Source: Sphingopyxis sp. DBS4 (GTDB lineage Bacteria > Pseudomonadota > Alphaproteobacteria > Sphingomonadales > Sphingomonadaceae). From it: DNA of 64,000 nucleotides. The stretch is from the NCBI RefSeq assembly GCF_024628865.1, contig NZ_CP102384.1:3545001-3609000 (forward strand). Reading direction: 5' to 3'. The notes beneath the pieces are model-generated. The model was not told the DNA's origin and did not search any database. It saw nothing but the letters and a program-made list of their open reading frames with translations. The translations under genes and the position numbers were made by a program. Below are positions 1 through 9,915 of this stretch, in pieces. Position 1 is the stretch's first letter; each line of letters begins with the position of its first letter.

Positions 1-732
1 CGTCCCGACGGATCGCCGGTCAATCAGATGCTCAATCTCTCGGCCTTCTCCGAGGTGATGCTGGTCCACGAACATGCGTGCGTCGCGATCGACCCCGACA
101 TGCCGCTCGACCGCGCCGCGGTGATCGGCTGCGCGGTGACGACGGGCGCGGGAACGATCTTCAACGCCTGCAAGGTGACCCCGGGCGAGACGGTCGCGGT
201 CGTCGGCTGCGGCGGCGTCGGGCTCGCGACGATCAACGCCGCGAAGATCGCGGGCGCGGGGCGCATCATCGCCGCCGATCCGGTTCCCGAAAAGCGCGCG
301 CTGGCGCAGAAGCTGGGCGCGACCGACGTCGTCGACGCGCTCGCCGACGATGCCGCGAAGCAGATCGTCGAGCTGACGAAGGGCGGCGTCGATCATGCGA
401 TCGAAGCGGTCGGGCGTCCGGCCTCGGCGAGTCTTGCGGTTGCCTCGCTTCGCCGCGGCGGCACCGCGACGATCCTCGGCATGATGCCGCTTTCGGAAAA
501 GGTCGGGCTCGGCGCGATGGACCTGCTTTCGGGCAAGAAGCTCCAGGGCGCGATCATGGGAGGCAACCGCTTCCCCGTCGATATTCCGCGCCTCGTCGAT
601 TTCTACCTGCGCGGGCTGCTCGACCTCGACAGCATCGTCGCCGAAACGATTCCGCTCGCAAAGATCAACGAAGGATTCGACAAGATGAAGAAAGGCGATG
701 CCGCGCGGTCGGTGATCGTGTTCGACCAATGA
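1..732 (+). CDS. Zinc-type alcohol dehydrogenase (MDR family), 5' end missing
   Basis: The reading frame is open from base 1, so this is the C-terminal 243 residues of a longer protein. It carries the nucleotide-binding fold of medium-chain dehydrogenases: the glycine motif GCGGVG is encoded at 205-222, followed by an acidic residue (AADP) that would bind the NAD ribose. The style matches class III-like alcohol dehydrogenases that oxidise alcohols with NAD. The catalytic zinc ligands should lie upstream of the window, so activity cannot be judged. Its stop overlaps the next start (ATGA at 729-732), which suggests a translationally coupled operon with the kinase-like and SDR genes downstream. 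Confidence 0.85.
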   Translation, partial: RPDGSPVNQMLNLSAFSEVMLVHEHACVAIDPDMPLDRAAVIGCAVTTGAGTIFNACKVTPGETVAVVGCGGVGLATINAAKIAGAGRIIAADPVPEKRALAQKLGATDVVDALADDAAKQIVELTKGGVDHAIEAVGRPASASLAVASLRRGGTATILGMMPLSEKVGLGAMDLLSGKKLQGAIMGGNRFPVDIPRLVDFYLRGLLDLDSIVAETIPLAKINEGFDKMKKGDAARSVIVFDQ

Positions 733-1802
733 CGACGGGTCTCGACGCGCAAAAGGCCTTCAGCGGCACCGTCGCACCCGAAGGTTCCGACCGCCTCGAC
801 GAGGCGAAGCTGACGGCGTGGATGGAAGCGAATGTCGCGGGCTTTCAGGGGCCGCTGACGCAGGGCAAGTTCGCCGGCGGCCAGTCGAACCCGACCTACA
901 AGATCAGCGCGCCGTCGGGCAATTATGTGCTCCGGCGCAAACCCTTCGGCCCGCTGCTTCCCTCGGCGCACGCGGTCGACCGCGAGTATAAGGTGCAGGC
1001 CGGCCTTCATAAAATCGGCTTCCCGGTCGCGCGCCAATATGGGCTGTGCACCGACGACAGCGTCGTCGGCAGCTGGTTCTATGTCATGGGGATGGTCGAC
1101 GGCCAGACGATCTGGGACGGATCGATGCCCGGTTCGACGCCCGAGAACCGCCGCGCGACCTATGATGCGATGATCGACACGCTCGCCGCGCTGCACAACG
1201 TCGATGTCGAGGCAGCGGGGCTGGCGGACTTCGGCAAGCCCGGCAATTATTTCGGCCGCCAGGTCGATCGCTGGACCAAGCAGTACAAGCTGTCCGAAAC
1301 CGAGACGATGGACGAGATGGAGCGGCTGATCGCCTGGCTGCCCGCGACGCTGCCCGAGCAGACGCGCACCAGCGTCGTCCACGGCGACTATCGCATCGAC
1401 AATATGATCTTCGCCAAGGACCGACCCGAGGTGCTCGCGGTGCTCGACTGGGAGCTGTCGACGCTCGGCGATCCGCTCGCCGACTTCACCTATGTCGCGA
1501 TGGCGTGGGTGACCGAGAATGGCGGGCGATCGGGCGTCATGGACCTCGACCGCGTGAGCCTGGGCATTCCCGAGCTCGACGAGGTCGTCGAGCGTTATTG
1601 CGCCGCCACCGGCCGCGACGGCGTGCCCGACATGAACTGGTATTTCGCCTATAATTTCTTCCGCCTCGCCGGAATCATGCAGGGGATCAAGAAGCGCGTC
1701 ATCGACGGCACCGCGTCATCGGCGCACGCCAAGGCGATGTCCGAACGCGTCCTGCCGCTCGCCGAAAAGGCCTGGGACTTTGCGCGAAAGGCCGGCGCAT
1801 GA
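729..1802 (+). CDS. Phosphotransferase-family protein (ACAD10/11-type kinase fold)
   Basis: A 357-residue protein of the aminoglycoside-phosphotransferase/choline-kinase fold. The catalytic loop reads HGDYRIDN (H218, D220, N225) and the metal-binding aspartate is D240 in LDWELSTLGDP. In animals this domain is fused to acyl-CoA dehydrogenases (ACAD10/ACAD11), where it phosphorylates 4-hydroxyacyl-CoAs; bacterial stand-alone forms usually sit among fatty-acid genes, as here. A role in handling hydroxylated acyl-CoA intermediates is therefore an inference from context, not an antibiotic-resistance role. The start was chosen at the ATG that overlaps the stop of the dehydrogenase; the frame stays open upstream only as a shadow. 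Its stop overlaps the next start at 1799. Confidence 0.85.
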   Translation: MTTGLDAQKAFSGTVAPEGSDRLDEAKLTAWMEANVAGFQGPLTQGKFAGGQSNPTYKISAPSGNYVLRRKPFGPLLPSAHAVDREYKVQAGLHKIGFPVARQYGLCTDDSVVGSWFYVMGMVDGQTIWDGSMPGSTPENRRATYDAMIDTLAALHNVDVEAAGLADFGKPGNYFGRQVDRWTKQYKLSETETMDEMERLIAWLPATLPEQTRTSVVHGDYRIDNMIFAKDRPEVLAVLDWELSTLGDPLADFTYVAMAWVTENGGRSGVMDLDRVSLGIPELDEVVERYCAATGRDGVPDMNWYFAYNFFRLAGIMQGIKKRVIDGTASSAHAKAMSERVLPLAEKAWDFARKAGA

Positions 1803-2572
1803 GCCTGTTCGACATGACGGGCCAGGTCGCGCTGATCACCGGGTCATCGCGCGGCATCGGCAAGGCGATCGCCGAAGCGATGGCCGAACAGGGCGCAAAG
1901 GTCGTGATATCGAGCCGCAAGCAGGACGCGTGCGACGCGGTCGCGGCCGCACTGAACGCGAAATATGGCGACGGAACCGCGATCGCGGTCGCCGCGAACA
2001 TCTCGTCGAAAGACGATCTGCAACATCTGGTCGATGCTACGACCGCGGCCTTCGGCCCGGTCACCGCGCTCGTCTGCAACGCCGCGTCGAACCCCTATTA
2101 CGGCCCGTCGGCGGGGATCAGCGACGAGCAGTTCCGCAAGATCCTCGACAATAATATCGTCGCCAATCACTGGCTGATCCACATGTGCGCGCCGGCGATG
2201 CTCACGGCGGGCAAGGGGTCGATCACGATCATCAGCTCGATCGGGGGCCTCAAGGGGTCGTCGATCCTCGGCGCCTATGCGATCTCCAAGGCCGCCGACA
2301 TGCAGATGGCGCGCAACCTCGCCGATGAATTCGGGCCGCAGGGCGTGCGCGTGAACTGCATCGCGCCCGGCCTCATCAAGACCGACTTCGCGCGGGCGCT
2401 GTGGGAAAATCCCGACACGCTGGAAATATCGACGCGCCGCTCGTCGCTTCGCCGCATCGGCGAGCCCGAGGAAATCGCGGGAGCCGCGGTCTTTCTCGCG
2501 AGCCGCGCAGGCGGCTTCACCACAGGTCAGACGATCGTCATCGACGGCGGCAATACTTCGAGCGGAGGATGA
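1799..2572 (+). CDS. SDR family NAD(P)-dependent oxidoreductase
   Basis: A 257-residue classical short-chain dehydrogenase. The cofactor motif TGSSRGIG is at residues 14-21 and the catalytic YxxxK is Y160-K164 (YAISK). The C-terminal GGN end and the PGLIKT loop after the active site are typical. The start ATG overlaps the previous stop by four bases, so expression is probably coupled to the kinase-like gene. The substrate cannot be read from sequence; the neighbours point to a hydroxyacyl or alcohol intermediate in lipid breakdown. Confidence 0.9.
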   Translation: MSLFDMTGQVALITGSSRGIGKAIAEAMAEQGAKVVISSRKQDACDAVAAALNAKYGDGTAIAVAANISSKDDLQHLVDATTAAFGPVTALVCNAASNPYYGPSAGISDEQFRKILDNNIVANHWLIHMCAPAMLTAGKGSITIISSIGGLKGSSILGAYAISKAADMQMARNLADEFGPQGVRVNCIAPGLIKTDFARALWENPDTLEISTRRSSLRRIGEPEEIAGAAVFLASRAGGFTTGQTIVIDGGNTSSGG

Positions 2573-3378
2573 ACATGGGCGCATTGGACGGCAAGATCGC
2601 GATCATCACCGGCGCGGGCAGCGGCATCGGCCGCGCAAGTGCGCTGCGTTTCGCCGCCGAGGGCGCGAAGCTCGTCATCGGCGACAAGACCGCGGCGGTG
2701 CACGACACCGCCAAGGCGGTGAAGGACGCGGGCGGCGAGGTCGTCGCGCTGGAGATCGACGCGGGGGTCGAGGCCGACGTCGCGAAGCTGGTCGCCACCG
2801 CGAAGGACAGCTTCGGCGGGCTCGACGTCGCCTTCGCCAACGCCGGGATCATCGGCGACATGGGCGGCATCTTCGATTTCGATCCCGCCGCATGGGCCGA
2901 AACGCTGCGCGTCAATCTGATCGGCCCCGCGCTGATGGTGAAGCACGCCGGGAAAGCAATGGTCGATCAGGGCCGCGGCGGCGCGATCGTCCTCACGGCC
3001 AGTGTCGCGGGACTCAATTCGGGCGCGGGTCCGGGCGCCTATTCGGCATCGAAGGCCGGGGTCATCAACCTCGCCAAGGTTGCGGCGCAGCAGCTTTCGA
3101 CAAGCGGCGTGCGCGTCAACGCGGTCTGCCCCGGCCTCACCGAAACCGGGATGACCAAGCCGACCTTCGATTATGCGCGCGCCAAGGAGGTCACCCACAA
3201 GCTCGGCCAGCTCAATCCCCTGCGCCGCGCCGCGCAGCCCGAGGAACTCGCGAATGTCGCGCTCTTCCTCGCGAGCGATCAGGCGAGCTATGTCAACGGA
3301 CAGGCGATCGCGGTCGATGGCGGCCTCACCAGCTCGCACCCGGTGACGCGCCAGCTTCTGGGCCAGACCTCGCACTAG
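2569..3378 (+). CDS. SDR family NAD(P)-dependent oxidoreductase
   Basis: A second classical short-chain dehydrogenase, 269 residues, with TGAGSGIG at residues 14-21 and the active-site pair Y158-K162 (YSASK). It belongs to the same superfamily as the preceding gene but is clearly a different paralogue. Two in-frame ATGs (2569 and 2575) are possible starts; 2569 overlaps the previous stop by four bases. A GGAG stretch lies just upstream (2564-2567), whose spacing slightly favours 2575. Substrate unknown; probably works in the same catabolic route as its neighbours. Confidence 0.9.
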   Translation: MNMGALDGKIAIITGAGSGIGRASALRFAAEGAKLVIGDKTAAVHDTAKAVKDAGGEVVALEIDAGVEADVAKLVATAKDSFGGLDVAFANAGIIGDMGGIFDFDPAAWAETLRVNLIGPALMVKHAGKAMVDQGRGGAIVLTASVAGLNSGAGPGAYSASKAGVINLAKVAAQQLSTSGVRVNAVCPGLTETGMTKPTFDYARAKEVTHKLGQLNPLRRAAQPEELANVALFLASDQASYVNGQAIAVDGGLTSSHPVTRQLLGQTSH

Positions 3379-3407
3379 AGAGGAGCGCCCAAGGAAAGGA
3401 TTTGGCG

Positions 3408-4355
3408 ATGCAGTATCGACAGCTCGGCGACAGCGGGATCGAGGTTTCGGCGATCTGCCTCGGCAGCTGGCTGACCTATGGCGTCGGAGTCGACGACAGC
3501 GCGGGCCGCGCCTGCGTCGATGCATCGTTCGATGCCGGGATCAACTTCATCGACACCGCAAACATCTATGGTCGCGGCGCCGCGGAGAGCTTCCTCGGCG
3601 ATGCGCTGAGAGGACGGCCGCGCGACTCCTATGTGCTCGCGACGAAACTCTTCTTTCCGATGACCGAGAGCGACAAGGGGCTGTCGGCGGCGCAGGTGGC
3701 GAAGCAGATCGATGCGAGCCTGACGCGGCTTCGCACCGACTATGTCGACCTCTATCAATGCCATCGCTACGATCCCGACACCCCGCTCGAAGAGACGATG
3801 GAGGCGCTGTCCGACGTCGTGCGCAGCGGCAAGGCGCGCGCGATCGGATTTTCCGAATGGTCGCCCGAACAGATTGAGGCGGCGCTCGCGCTGGCGCCGC
3901 CATCGGTCAAATTCGTGTCGAGCCAGCCGCAATACAGCCTGCTCTATCGCCGCGCCGAAAAGAAGGTCATCCCGATCAGCATCGCGAACGGCATCGGCCA
4001 GATCGTCTGGTCGCCGCTCGCGCAGGGCGTGCTCAGCGGCAAATATCTGCCCGGCGCCGCGCTGCCCGAGGGAAGCCGCGCGACGAGCGACGACGCGCAT
4101 TTCATGCAGCAGTTCCTGACCGACCCGGTGCTCGAAGCGGTGCAGGGATTGAAATCGGTCGCCGACAAGGCCGGATGCTCGCTGGCGCAGCTCGCGATTG
4201 CGTGGGTGCTCGCGCAGCCGGGCATCACGAGCGCGATCGTCGGCGCGAGCAGACCCGACCAACTTCGCGAAACCGCCAGGGCGGCCGACCTCGCGATCAA
4301 CCCGGCGTTGCTCGCCGAAGCCGCCGCCATCCTCGAAGGAGTCCGCATTTCGTGA
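3408..4355 (+). CDS. Aldo/keto reductase
   Basis: A 315-residue NADPH-dependent reductase of the aldo/keto reductase barrel family, of the type related to potassium-channel beta subunits. The catalytic tetrad is visible as D49, Y54, K80 and H119. The cofactor-binding end is recognisable near residues 280-290 ([12 protein letters not shown]). A purine-rich ribosome-binding site (AAGGAAAGGA) lies at 3391-3400, seven bases before the chosen ATG. It shares its stop with the GTG start of the next gene (GTGA, 4352-4355). It could reduce an aldehyde or ketone produced by the adjoining dehydrogenases; the exact substrate is unknown. Confidence 0.9.
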   Translation: MQYRQLGDSGIEVSAICLGSWLTYGVGVDDSAGRACVDASFDAGINFIDTANIYGRGAAESFLGDALRGRPRDSYVLATKLFFPMTESDKGLSAAQVAKQIDASLTRLRTDYVDLYQCHRYDPDTPLEETMEALSDVVRSGKARAIGFSEWSPEQIEAALALAPPSVKFVSSQPQYSLLYRRAEKKVIPISIANGIGQIVWSPLAQGVLSGKYLPGAALPEGSRATSDDAHFMQQFLTDPVLEAVQGLKSVADKAGCSLAQLAIAWVLAQPGITSAIVGASRPDQLRETARAADLAINPALLAEAAAILEGVRIS

Positions 4356-5554
4356 GTCACGGTTTCGATACCAGGCGGCTGGACCGCATCCCGGCTTTCC
4401 TCGCGGCGAAATATGTCGATAGCGGCCGCCTGCCGCACGCGGCGACTTTGGTGTCGCGGCGCGGCGAGATCGCGCATCTGTCGTGCATCGGCGAAGCGCG
4501 ACCGGGCGAAGCGCTGAAGGAGGATGCGATCTTTCGCATCGCCAGCATGACCAAGCCGATCACCAGCATCGCCTTCATGATGCTGGTCGAGGAAGGCAAG
4601 GTCGCGCTGTCCGATCCGCTGGTGAAGTTCTGCCCCGAGTTCAGGGACACCGGCGTCTTCGTCGCGGGTGGCGGCAATGTTCCCTTCCTGACCCGCCCGC
4701 CGGTGCGCCCGATCCTGATGGTCGACCTGCTCCGCCACACCTCCGGGCTGACCTATGGCTTTCAGGAGCGCACGCCGGTCGACGCCGCCTATCGCAAGAC
4801 GAAGATCGACGATTTCGATGCCGCCTTCACGATGGACAGCTTCATCGAGGGGCTGGCGAAGATTCCGCTGCAATTCGACCCCGGCGCGCACTGGAATTAT
4901 TCGATGGCGACCGATGTCCTCGGCGCGGTGATCGAGCGGATCGAGGGCAAGCCCTTTGACCAGGTCCTGCAAGAGCGCATTTTCGGCCCGCTCGCCATGG
5001 TCGATACCGGGTTCAAGGTGCCCGCCGACCAGCAGCACCGGCTGACCGACGCCTATGCCTTTCACCCGAAGGACAAGATGCAGCAGTTCGACGGTGGCGA
5101 CCGCAGCCGCTGGGCAAAGGACAGGAGCTTCCATTCGGGCGGCGGCGGGCTCGCCTCGACGCTCCACGACTATCACCGCTTCTGCCTGATGCTGCTCGGC
5201 GGCGGGAAATTGGGCGATGTACGGATCATCAGCCGCAAGACGCTGGACCTGATGACGTCGAACCATCTCGTCGGCGGCGGCGACCTGACGCAGCACAGCG
5301 TCGGCATCTTTTCGGAAGACGAGAATGCCGGAGTCGGCTTCGGCCTCGGCTTCGCAGTGACGCTCGATCCCGCGGCCGCGGGGATTCCGGGCTCGGCGGG
5401 CGATTTTTACTGGGGCGGCATGTTCTCGACCGGCTTCTTCGTCGATCCGGTCGAGGAAATCTGCATGGTCTTCATGACCCAGCTCATGCCCTCCTCCACC
5501 TATCCCGTGCGGCGCGAGGTCAAGACTCTCGTTCACGCCGCGATCGACGACTGA
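4352..5554 (+). CDS. Serine hydrolase, class C beta-lactamase/esterase fold
   Basis: A 400-residue protein of the beta-lactamase-related serine hydrolase family (EstB-like esterases and transacylases). The nucleophile motif is S65-M-T-K68 and the second catalytic tyrosine is Y183 in HWNYSMA. It has no obvious signal peptide, so it is likely a cytoplasmic esterase rather than a secreted beta-lactamase. The GTG start overlaps the aldo/keto reductase stop by four bases. In this context it may hydrolyse an ester, lactone or thioester linked to the catabolic cluster; this is inference. Confidence 0.85.
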   Translation: MSHGFDTRRLDRIPAFLAAKYVDSGRLPHAATLVSRRGEIAHLSCIGEARPGEALKEDAIFRIASMTKPITSIAFMMLVEEGKVALSDPLVKFCPEFRDTGVFVAGGGNVPFLTRPPVRPILMVDLLRHTSGLTYGFQERTPVDAAYRKTKIDDFDAAFTMDSFIEGLAKIPLQFDPGAHWNYSMATDVLGAVIERIEGKPFDQVLQERIFGPLAMVDTGFKVPADQQHRLTDAYAFHPKDKMQQFDGGDRSRWAKDRSFHSGGGGLASTLHDYHRFCLMLLGGGKLGDVRIISRKTLDLMTSNHLVGGGDLTQHSVGIFSEDENAGVGFGLGFAVTLDPAAAGIPGSAGDFYWGGMFSTGFFVDPVEEICMVFMTQLMPSSTYPVRREVKTLVHAAIDD

Positions 5555-5615
5555 AATGCAACACCCCTTTCCGTTCGCCGCGCGCGGACGGTCTATTGAT
5601 TGAAGGAGTTCTCCC

Positions 5616-7649
5616 ATGTCCGATGAAACCCCCGTCAGCGTGACGATGCAGAAGGACGGCGAAATCGCCGTCGTCATCGTCAACAATCCCCCGGTAAACG
5701 CGCTCTCGTGGCACGTCCGCCAGGGCCTGAAGGATCATTTCGAGGCCGCGCTCGCCGACGACGGCGTCAAGGCGATCGTGCTGCGCTGCGACGGCGGCAC
5801 CTTCATCGCCGGCGCCGACATCAGCGAATTCGGAAAAGCCCCGCGCGGGCCCGATTTCAACGCGGTGCTCAACATGATCGAGGCGGCGTCGAAGCCGGTC
5901 GTCGCCGCGATTCACGGCACCGCGCTCGGCGGCGGGCTGGAGACCGCGCTCGTCTGCCATTATCGCGTCGCCGTTCCGTCGGCGAAGCTCGGCGTCCCCG
6001 AAGTGAAGCTCGGCCTGCTGCCCGGCGCCGGCGGCACGCAGCGCCTGCCGCGCGTCGTCGGGGTCGAGGCCGCGGCGACGATGACCTCGCTCGGCGAACC
6101 GCTTCCCGCCGCCAAGGCGAAAGAGCTCGGCCTCGTCGACGAACTGGCGGGCGAGGACAGCCTCGCCGCCGACGCGATCGCCTTTGCCCGCGCCAAGATC
6201 GCCGACGGCCCGCGCCCGACGCGCGAGCGCAAGGTGTTCGGCGACGTCGCGGTGATCGAGCAGCTCAAGACCGCCAACGCCAAGCGCTGGCGCGGCTTCG
6301 AGGCGCCTTACGCCAACCTCGCCTGCGTCGAGGCGGCGACGCGCCTGCCCTTCGACGAAGGTCTGGCGTTCGAGCGTCAGGAATTCATGAAGCTGATGAT
6401 GGGCAGCCAGTCGGCGGCGCAGCGCCACATCTTCTTCGCCGAGCGCCAGGCCGCGAAGATCGACGGCCTGCCCAAGGACATCAAGCTGCGCGACATCAAG
6501 CATGTCGGGATCATCGGCGCCGGCACGATGGGCGGCGGCATCATGATGAACTTCCTGCAGAAGGGCTTTCGCTGCACGATCGTCGAGATGCAGCAGGAAG
6601 CGCTCGACCGCGGGCTCGGCGTCGTGCGCAAGAATTACGACGCATCGGCCGCCAAGGGTCGCTTCAAACCCGAACAGGTCGACCAGATGATGGGGCTGAT
6701 CACCCCCGCGCTCGAACTCGATGCGCTCGCCGACTGCGACCTGATCATCGAGGCGGTCTATGAGGATATGGGCGTCAAGAAGGAGATTTTCGGCAAGCTC
6801 GACAAGATCGCCAAGCCCGGCGCGATCCTCGCCTCGAACACCAGCTATCTCGACGTCAACGAGATCGCGGCGTCGACCAGCCGCCCCGGCGACGTGCTCG
6901 GCATGCACTTCTTCTCGCCCGCCAACGTGATGAAGCTGCTCGAGGTGGTGCGCGGCGACAAGACCGCCGACGATGTGCTGGCGACCGCGATGGCGATCGG
7001 CAAAAAGATCGGCAAGGTCGCGGTCGTCGCGGGCGTCTGCCACGGCTTCATCGGCAACCGCATGCTCGCGCCGCGCCAGATCGAGGCGCAGAAGCTGCTG
7101 CTCGAAGGCGCGACCCCGCAGCAGGTCGACAAGGTGCATGTCGAATTCGGCATGCCGATGGGCCCGTTCCAGATGAGCGACCTTGCCGGCGTCGACATCG
7201 GCTGGCACCGCGACCCGAACCGCATCGAAAGCATCCGCGACGCGCTCTGCGCCGAGGGTCGCTGGGGGCAGAAGAAACAGGCGGGCTTCTACGACTATGA
7301 CGAGAAGCGCACCCCCACGCCGAGCGCGCGGGTCGAGGAGATCATCGCGGAGTTCCGCAAGCGGGCGGGGGTCGAAAAGCGCGAGATCACCGATCAGGAG
7401 ATCATCGAACGCACGCTCTATCCGATGGTCAACGAGGGTGCGCTGATCCTCGCCGAAGGCAAGGCGCAGCGCGCGAGCGACATCGATGTCGTGTGGATCT
7501 ACGGCTATGGCTGGCCGGTCTATCGCGGCGGCCCGATGTTCTGGGCGGGCATCGAAGGCACCGACAAGATCGCCGCGGCGCTGGAAAGCCATGGCTTTGC
7601 GGTGGCGCCGCTGCTCAAGGAAAAGGCGGCAGCGAAGAGCGGGTTCTGA
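5616..7649 (+). CDS. Bifunctional enoyl-CoA hydratase / 3-hydroxyacyl-CoA dehydrogenase (FadB/FadJ type)
   Basis: A 677-residue multifunctional beta-oxidation enzyme. Residues about 1-190 form the enoyl-CoA hydratase domain with both catalytic glutamates (E109 and E129). A Rossmann domain begins at G301 (GAGTMG) for NAD-dependent 3-hydroxyacyl-CoA oxidation, with the catalytic histidine H431 in GMHFFSP, followed by the C-terminal dehydrogenase domains. It is shorter than E. coli FadB, mainly at the C-terminus. A GGAG ribosome-binding site lies about eight bases upstream. It ends the plus-strand catabolic run, 61 bases after the hydrolase, and is followed by a strong terminator-like hairpin. 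No thiolase is seen beside it. Confidence 0.93.
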   Translation: MSDETPVSVTMQKDGEIAVVIVNNPPVNALSWHVRQGLKDHFEAALADDGVKAIVLRCDGGTFIAGADISEFGKAPRGPDFNAVLNMIEAASKPVVAAIHGTALGGGLETALVCHYRVAVPSAKLGVPEVKLGLLPGAGGTQRLPRVVGVEAAATMTSLGEPLPAAKAKELGLVDELAGEDSLAADAIAFARAKIADGPRPTRERKVFGDVAVIEQLKTANAKRWRGFEAPYANLACVEAATRLPFDEGLAFERQEFMKLMMGSQSAAQRHIFFAERQAAKIDGLPKDIKLRDIKHVGIIGAGTMGGGIMMNFLQKGFRCTIVEMQQEALDRGLGVVRKNYDASAAKGRFKPEQVDQMMGLITPALELDALADCDLIIEAVYEDMGVKKEIFGKLDKIAKPGAILASNTSYLDVNEIAASTSRPGDVLGMHFFSPANVMKLLEVVRGDKTADDVLATAMAIGKKIGKVAVVAGVCHGFIGNRMLAPRQIEAQKLLLEGATPQQVDKVHVEFGMPMGPFQMSDLAGVDIGWHRDPNRIESIRDALCAEGRWGQKKQAGFYDYDEKRTPTPSARVEEIIAEFRKRAGVEKREITDQEIIERTLYPMVNEGALILAEGKAQRASDIDVVWIYGYGWPVYRGGPMFWAGIEGTDKIAAALESHGFAVAPLLKEKAAAKSGF

Positions 7650-7673
7650 GTCTTTAGCCGCCAAGCAAAGCAG

Positions 7674-7712
7674 GGCCGCCTGTCCCACACCGGGGCAGAC
7701 GGCCTTTCTTTT
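7674..7712 (+). terminator. Rho-independent terminator after the FadJ-like gene
   Basis: An imperfect 13-base stem (7674-7686 against 7692-7704) closes on a five-base loop and is followed by TTTCTTTT at 7705-7712. Position and T-run fit termination of the plus-strand operon. Confidence 0.7.
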
Positions 7713-7793
7713 GCCTGCGCACCGCCGCAGGCATGAGCGAAAACTTGCGATTCAGGGTTAAGATGGTGGCAATGGCCGTCGTTAGGGCAGAGC

Positions 7794-8030
7794 ATGAATG
7801 CGATGTCCCTGATTGCCGCCCTGCTGCTTGCCGGAAGCGCTGTGTCGCCGCCCGCTGCGACACCGCCGCAGGCGACTGCGGTCGGCGTGGCGCGGGCGCG
7901 CATCTTGGCGCCCGCGGAGGTTCGGCGTGTGGGCGATCGGCTGGAGATCAAGACCGGCGATCGCCGCACGCCGACGCAGCTTCATCGCACCGCACGCCGC
8001 GACGGCGGCGAGACGGCGGATTTTTATTGA
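7794..8030 (+). CDS. Small secreted hypothetical protein
   Basis: A 78-residue frame that starts with a short hydrophobic segment (residues 4-18) ending in small residues, as in a signal peptide; there is no lipobox cysteine. The rest is basic and contains no domain I recognise. A second in-frame ATG at 7803 is an equally possible start. It sits alone between the FadJ terminator and the convergent mmsB gene. Codon use in the frame looks like that of its neighbours, but the reading frame could be fortuitous in this GC-rich DNA. Confidence 0.5.
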   Translation: MNAMSLIAALLLAGSAVSPPAATPPQATAVGVARARILAPAEVRRVGDRLEIKTGDRRTPTQLHRTARRDGGETADFY

Positions 8031-8063
8031 AGCTCCGCCGCCACCACAAAGGCGGGCGACGCG

Positions 8064-8939
8064 CTATTTCTGCAACGTCTGGATGATCGCCGAAAAATCG
8101 CGATGGTCGGGATCGGCCGCCACGAAGGCTTCATAAAGCTCGCGCGCGCGGCTGCCCATCGGGACATCGGCGTCGACGCTCGCCGCCGCCTCCATCGCGA
8201 GGCGCAGATCCTTGAGCATCAACGCCGCGGCGAAACCACCCTTGTAATCATTGTCGGCGGGGGTCGCCGGGCCGACGCCGGGGAGCGGCGCATAGCTGGT
8301 CAGCGACCAGCATTGCCCCGACGACACACTGGCGATGTCGAAGAAAGTCTGCGGGTCGAGCCCGAGCTTCTGCGCGAGCGCGAGGCTTTCGCATGTTGCG
8401 ATCATCGACGCGCCGAGCAGCATGTTGTTGCAGATTTTCGCCCCCTGCCCCGCGCCAGCGCCGCCGGCGTGGATCACCGCCTTGCCCATTACGCCAAGGA
8501 TCGGCTCGGCGCGCGCAAAGCCTTCATCGGTGCCGCCGACCATGAAGGTCAGCGTTCCCGCATTGGCGGCGGCGATACCGCCCGAGACCGGCGCGTCGAC
8601 CGCGACGAGGCCTTTCGCGGTCGCCGCTTCGATATTCGAGCGTGCGGTCGCGACGTCGATCGTCGAGCAGTCGAGCAGCAAAGTGCCCGGCGCGGCGTTC
8701 GGGAAGACGTCGCTTTCATAAACGCCCGCGACATGCTTGCCCGCGGGGAGCATCGTCACCACCGCCTCGGCGCCGGTGACGGCTTCGGCTGCTGAAGCGG
8801 CGCGGGCGCAGCCAGCCTCGACCGCGCGGACGAGTGCTTCTTCGCTAAGGTCGAAGGCGCGGACCTCATGCCCAGCGTTCGCAAGGTTCGCGGCCATGCC
8901 GCCGCCCATATTGCCGAGTCCGATGAAAGCGATTTTCAT
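8064..8939 (-). CDS. mmsB: 3-hydroxyisobutyrate dehydrogenase
   Basis: A 291-residue NAD-dependent dehydrogenase that oxidises 3-hydroxyisobutyrate to methylmalonate semialdehyde in valine degradation. The N-terminus carries the dinucleotide motif GLGNMG and the substrate loop DAPVSGG follows mid-protein; the catalytic lysine lies in GQGAKICNN. Length and motifs match the family. The ATG at 8939-8937 was chosen because it starts directly at the conserved MKIAFIG motif; an open stretch upstream runs into a repeat. It is the last gene of the minus-strand valine cluster, downstream of an enoyl-CoA hydratase from which it is separated by a palindromic element. Confidence 0.93.
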   Translation of the reverse strand: MKIAFIGLGNMGGGMAANLANAGHEVRAFDLSEEALVRAVEAGCARAASAAEAVTGAEAVVTMLPAGKHVAGVYESDVFPNAAPGTLLLDCSTIDVATARSNIEAATAKGLVAVDAPVSGGIAAANAGTLTFMVGGTDEGFARAEPILGVMGKAVIHAGGAGAGQGAKICNNMLLGASMIATCESLALAQKLGLDPQTFFDIASVSSGQCWSLTSYAPLPGVGPATPADNDYKGGFAAALMLKDLRLAMEAAASVDADVPMGSRARELYEAFVAADPDHRDFSAIIQTLQK

Positions 8940-8946
8940 ATTCTCT

Positions 8947-9048
8947 CCCCTCCCGCTTGCGGGAGGGGCCGGGGGAGGGCCTGTCCCGAATATTGCACTG
9001 GCGGGGAGGAAACAGGCCCTCCCTAACCCCTCCCGCACGCGGGAGGGG
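8947..9048. repeat. Paired CCCTCCC hairpin element
   Basis: Two hairpins, 8947-8968 (CCCCTCCCGC / GCGGGAGGGG) and 9027-9048 (same arms, different loop), are arranged as inverted copies with the flanking AGGGCCTGT/ACAGGCCCT words also inverted. The whole block can fold as one long cruciform. A related pair lies at 17717-17860. It separates mmsB from the enoyl-CoA hydratase gene. Confidence 0.75.
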
Positions 9049-9056
9049 GACCGGGC

Positions 9057-9839
9057 TCACCGCCCCTTCCACACGCCTTCGCGCTTTTCGATGAAGGCGG
9101 CCATGCCTTCGGCCTTGTCCTCGGTCGCGGCGAGGATCTGGAACAGGCGGCGTTCGTAGAGCAGCCCCTGGTCGAGCGTCGTTTCGAATGCGGCGTTGAC
9201 CATGTCCTTGTTCACCATCGCGGCCATCGGCGGCATCGAAGCGATCGTCGCGGCGGTCTTCACCGCTTCGTCGACCAGCGTCTCGTGCGCGACGACGCGC
9301 GCGACCAGCCCCGAGCGTTCGGCCTCGACAGCATCCATCATCCGGCCGGTGAGGCACATCTCCATCGCCTTCGCCTTGCCGACCGCGCGGGTCAGCCGCT
9401 GCGACCCGCCCATGCCCGGCGCGACGCCGAGCTTGATTTCGGGCTGGCCGAATTTCGCTTTTTCCGACGCGATGATGAAATCGGCCATCATCGCCAGTTC
9501 GCAGCCGCCGCCCAAGGCGAAGCCGTTCACCGCGGCGATCCACGGCTTGCGGACCTTCTTCACGAAGTCGCTCGTCCATTTCGAGAAGAAGTCTTCGAGG
9601 TAGAAATCGGCCGCCGGCTTGTCGGCCATTTCCTTGATATCGGCACCCGCGGCAAACGCCTTGTCGCCCGATCCGGTGAGCACGGCGCAGCGCTGGCCGG
9701 GGTCGGCCTCGAAAGCCGCGAAGGCCGCGATCAGATCGTCGAGCACCGACGAGTTGAGCGCGTTCAGCGCCTGCGGGCGGTTCAATGTCACCAGCGTGAC
9801 GGCGCCGCGCTGCTCGACGAGGAGGGTTTCGTATGTCAT
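9057..9839 (-). CDS. Enoyl-CoA hydratase
   Basis: A 260-residue member of the crotonase family, with length and motifs of short-chain enoyl-CoA hydratases. Both catalytic glutamates are present (E114 in GGCELA and E134 in GQPEIKLG) along with the AAGADIKE oxyanion-hole motif near residue 65. In this cluster it most likely hydrates methacrylyl-CoA to 3-hydroxyisobutyryl-CoA in valine breakdown. It lies between the hydrolase gene (upstream, across a REP-like pair) and mmsB (downstream). Confidence 0.92.
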   Translation of the reverse strand: MTYETLLVEQRGAVTLVTLNRPQALNALNSSVLDDLIAAFAAFEADPGQRCAVLTGSGDKAFAAGADIKEMADKPAADFYLEDFFSKWTSDFVKKVRKPWIAAVNGFALGGGCELAMMADFIIASEKAKFGQPEIKLGVAPGMGGSQRLTRAVGKAKAMEMCLTGRMMDAVEAERSGLVARVVAHETLVDEAVKTAATIASMPPMAAMVNKDMVNAAFETTLDQGLLYERRLFQILAATEDKAEGMAAFIEKREGVWKGR

Positions 9840-9854
9840 TCGGCAATCTCCTTC

Positions 9855-9913
9855 GTCATTCCGGCGAAGGCCGGAATCTCGACGGCGAGACCCCGGCCTT
9901 CGCCGGGGTGACG
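9855..9913. repeat. REP-like inverted pair (family with CCGGCGAAGGCCGG core)
   Basis: Two palindromic words, one with CCGGCGAAGGCCGG and one with CCCCGGCCTTCGCCGGGG, stand head to head and are flanked by GTCAT/GTGAC ends. The same design recurs at 47255-47332 and 59112-59189. It fills the gap between the hydratase start and the hydrolase stop. Confidence 0.8.
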
Positions 9914-9915
9914 GT

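Noticed and set aside
729..1802. Aminoglycoside resistance gene
   Set aside because: The kinase fold is shared, but the sequence style and the acyl-CoA gene context fit the ACAD10/11-associated group.
4352..5554. Class C beta-lactamase
   Set aside because: It has the SxxK and tyrosine motifs of the superfamily, but no signal peptide, and the tyrosine motif is Y-S-M rather than Y-A/S-N; an esterase is more likely.
5520..7688. Minus-strand open frame of over 700 codons opposite the FadJ-like gene
   Set aside because: Shadow of the beta-oxidation gene; arginine- and aspartate-rich without motifs.
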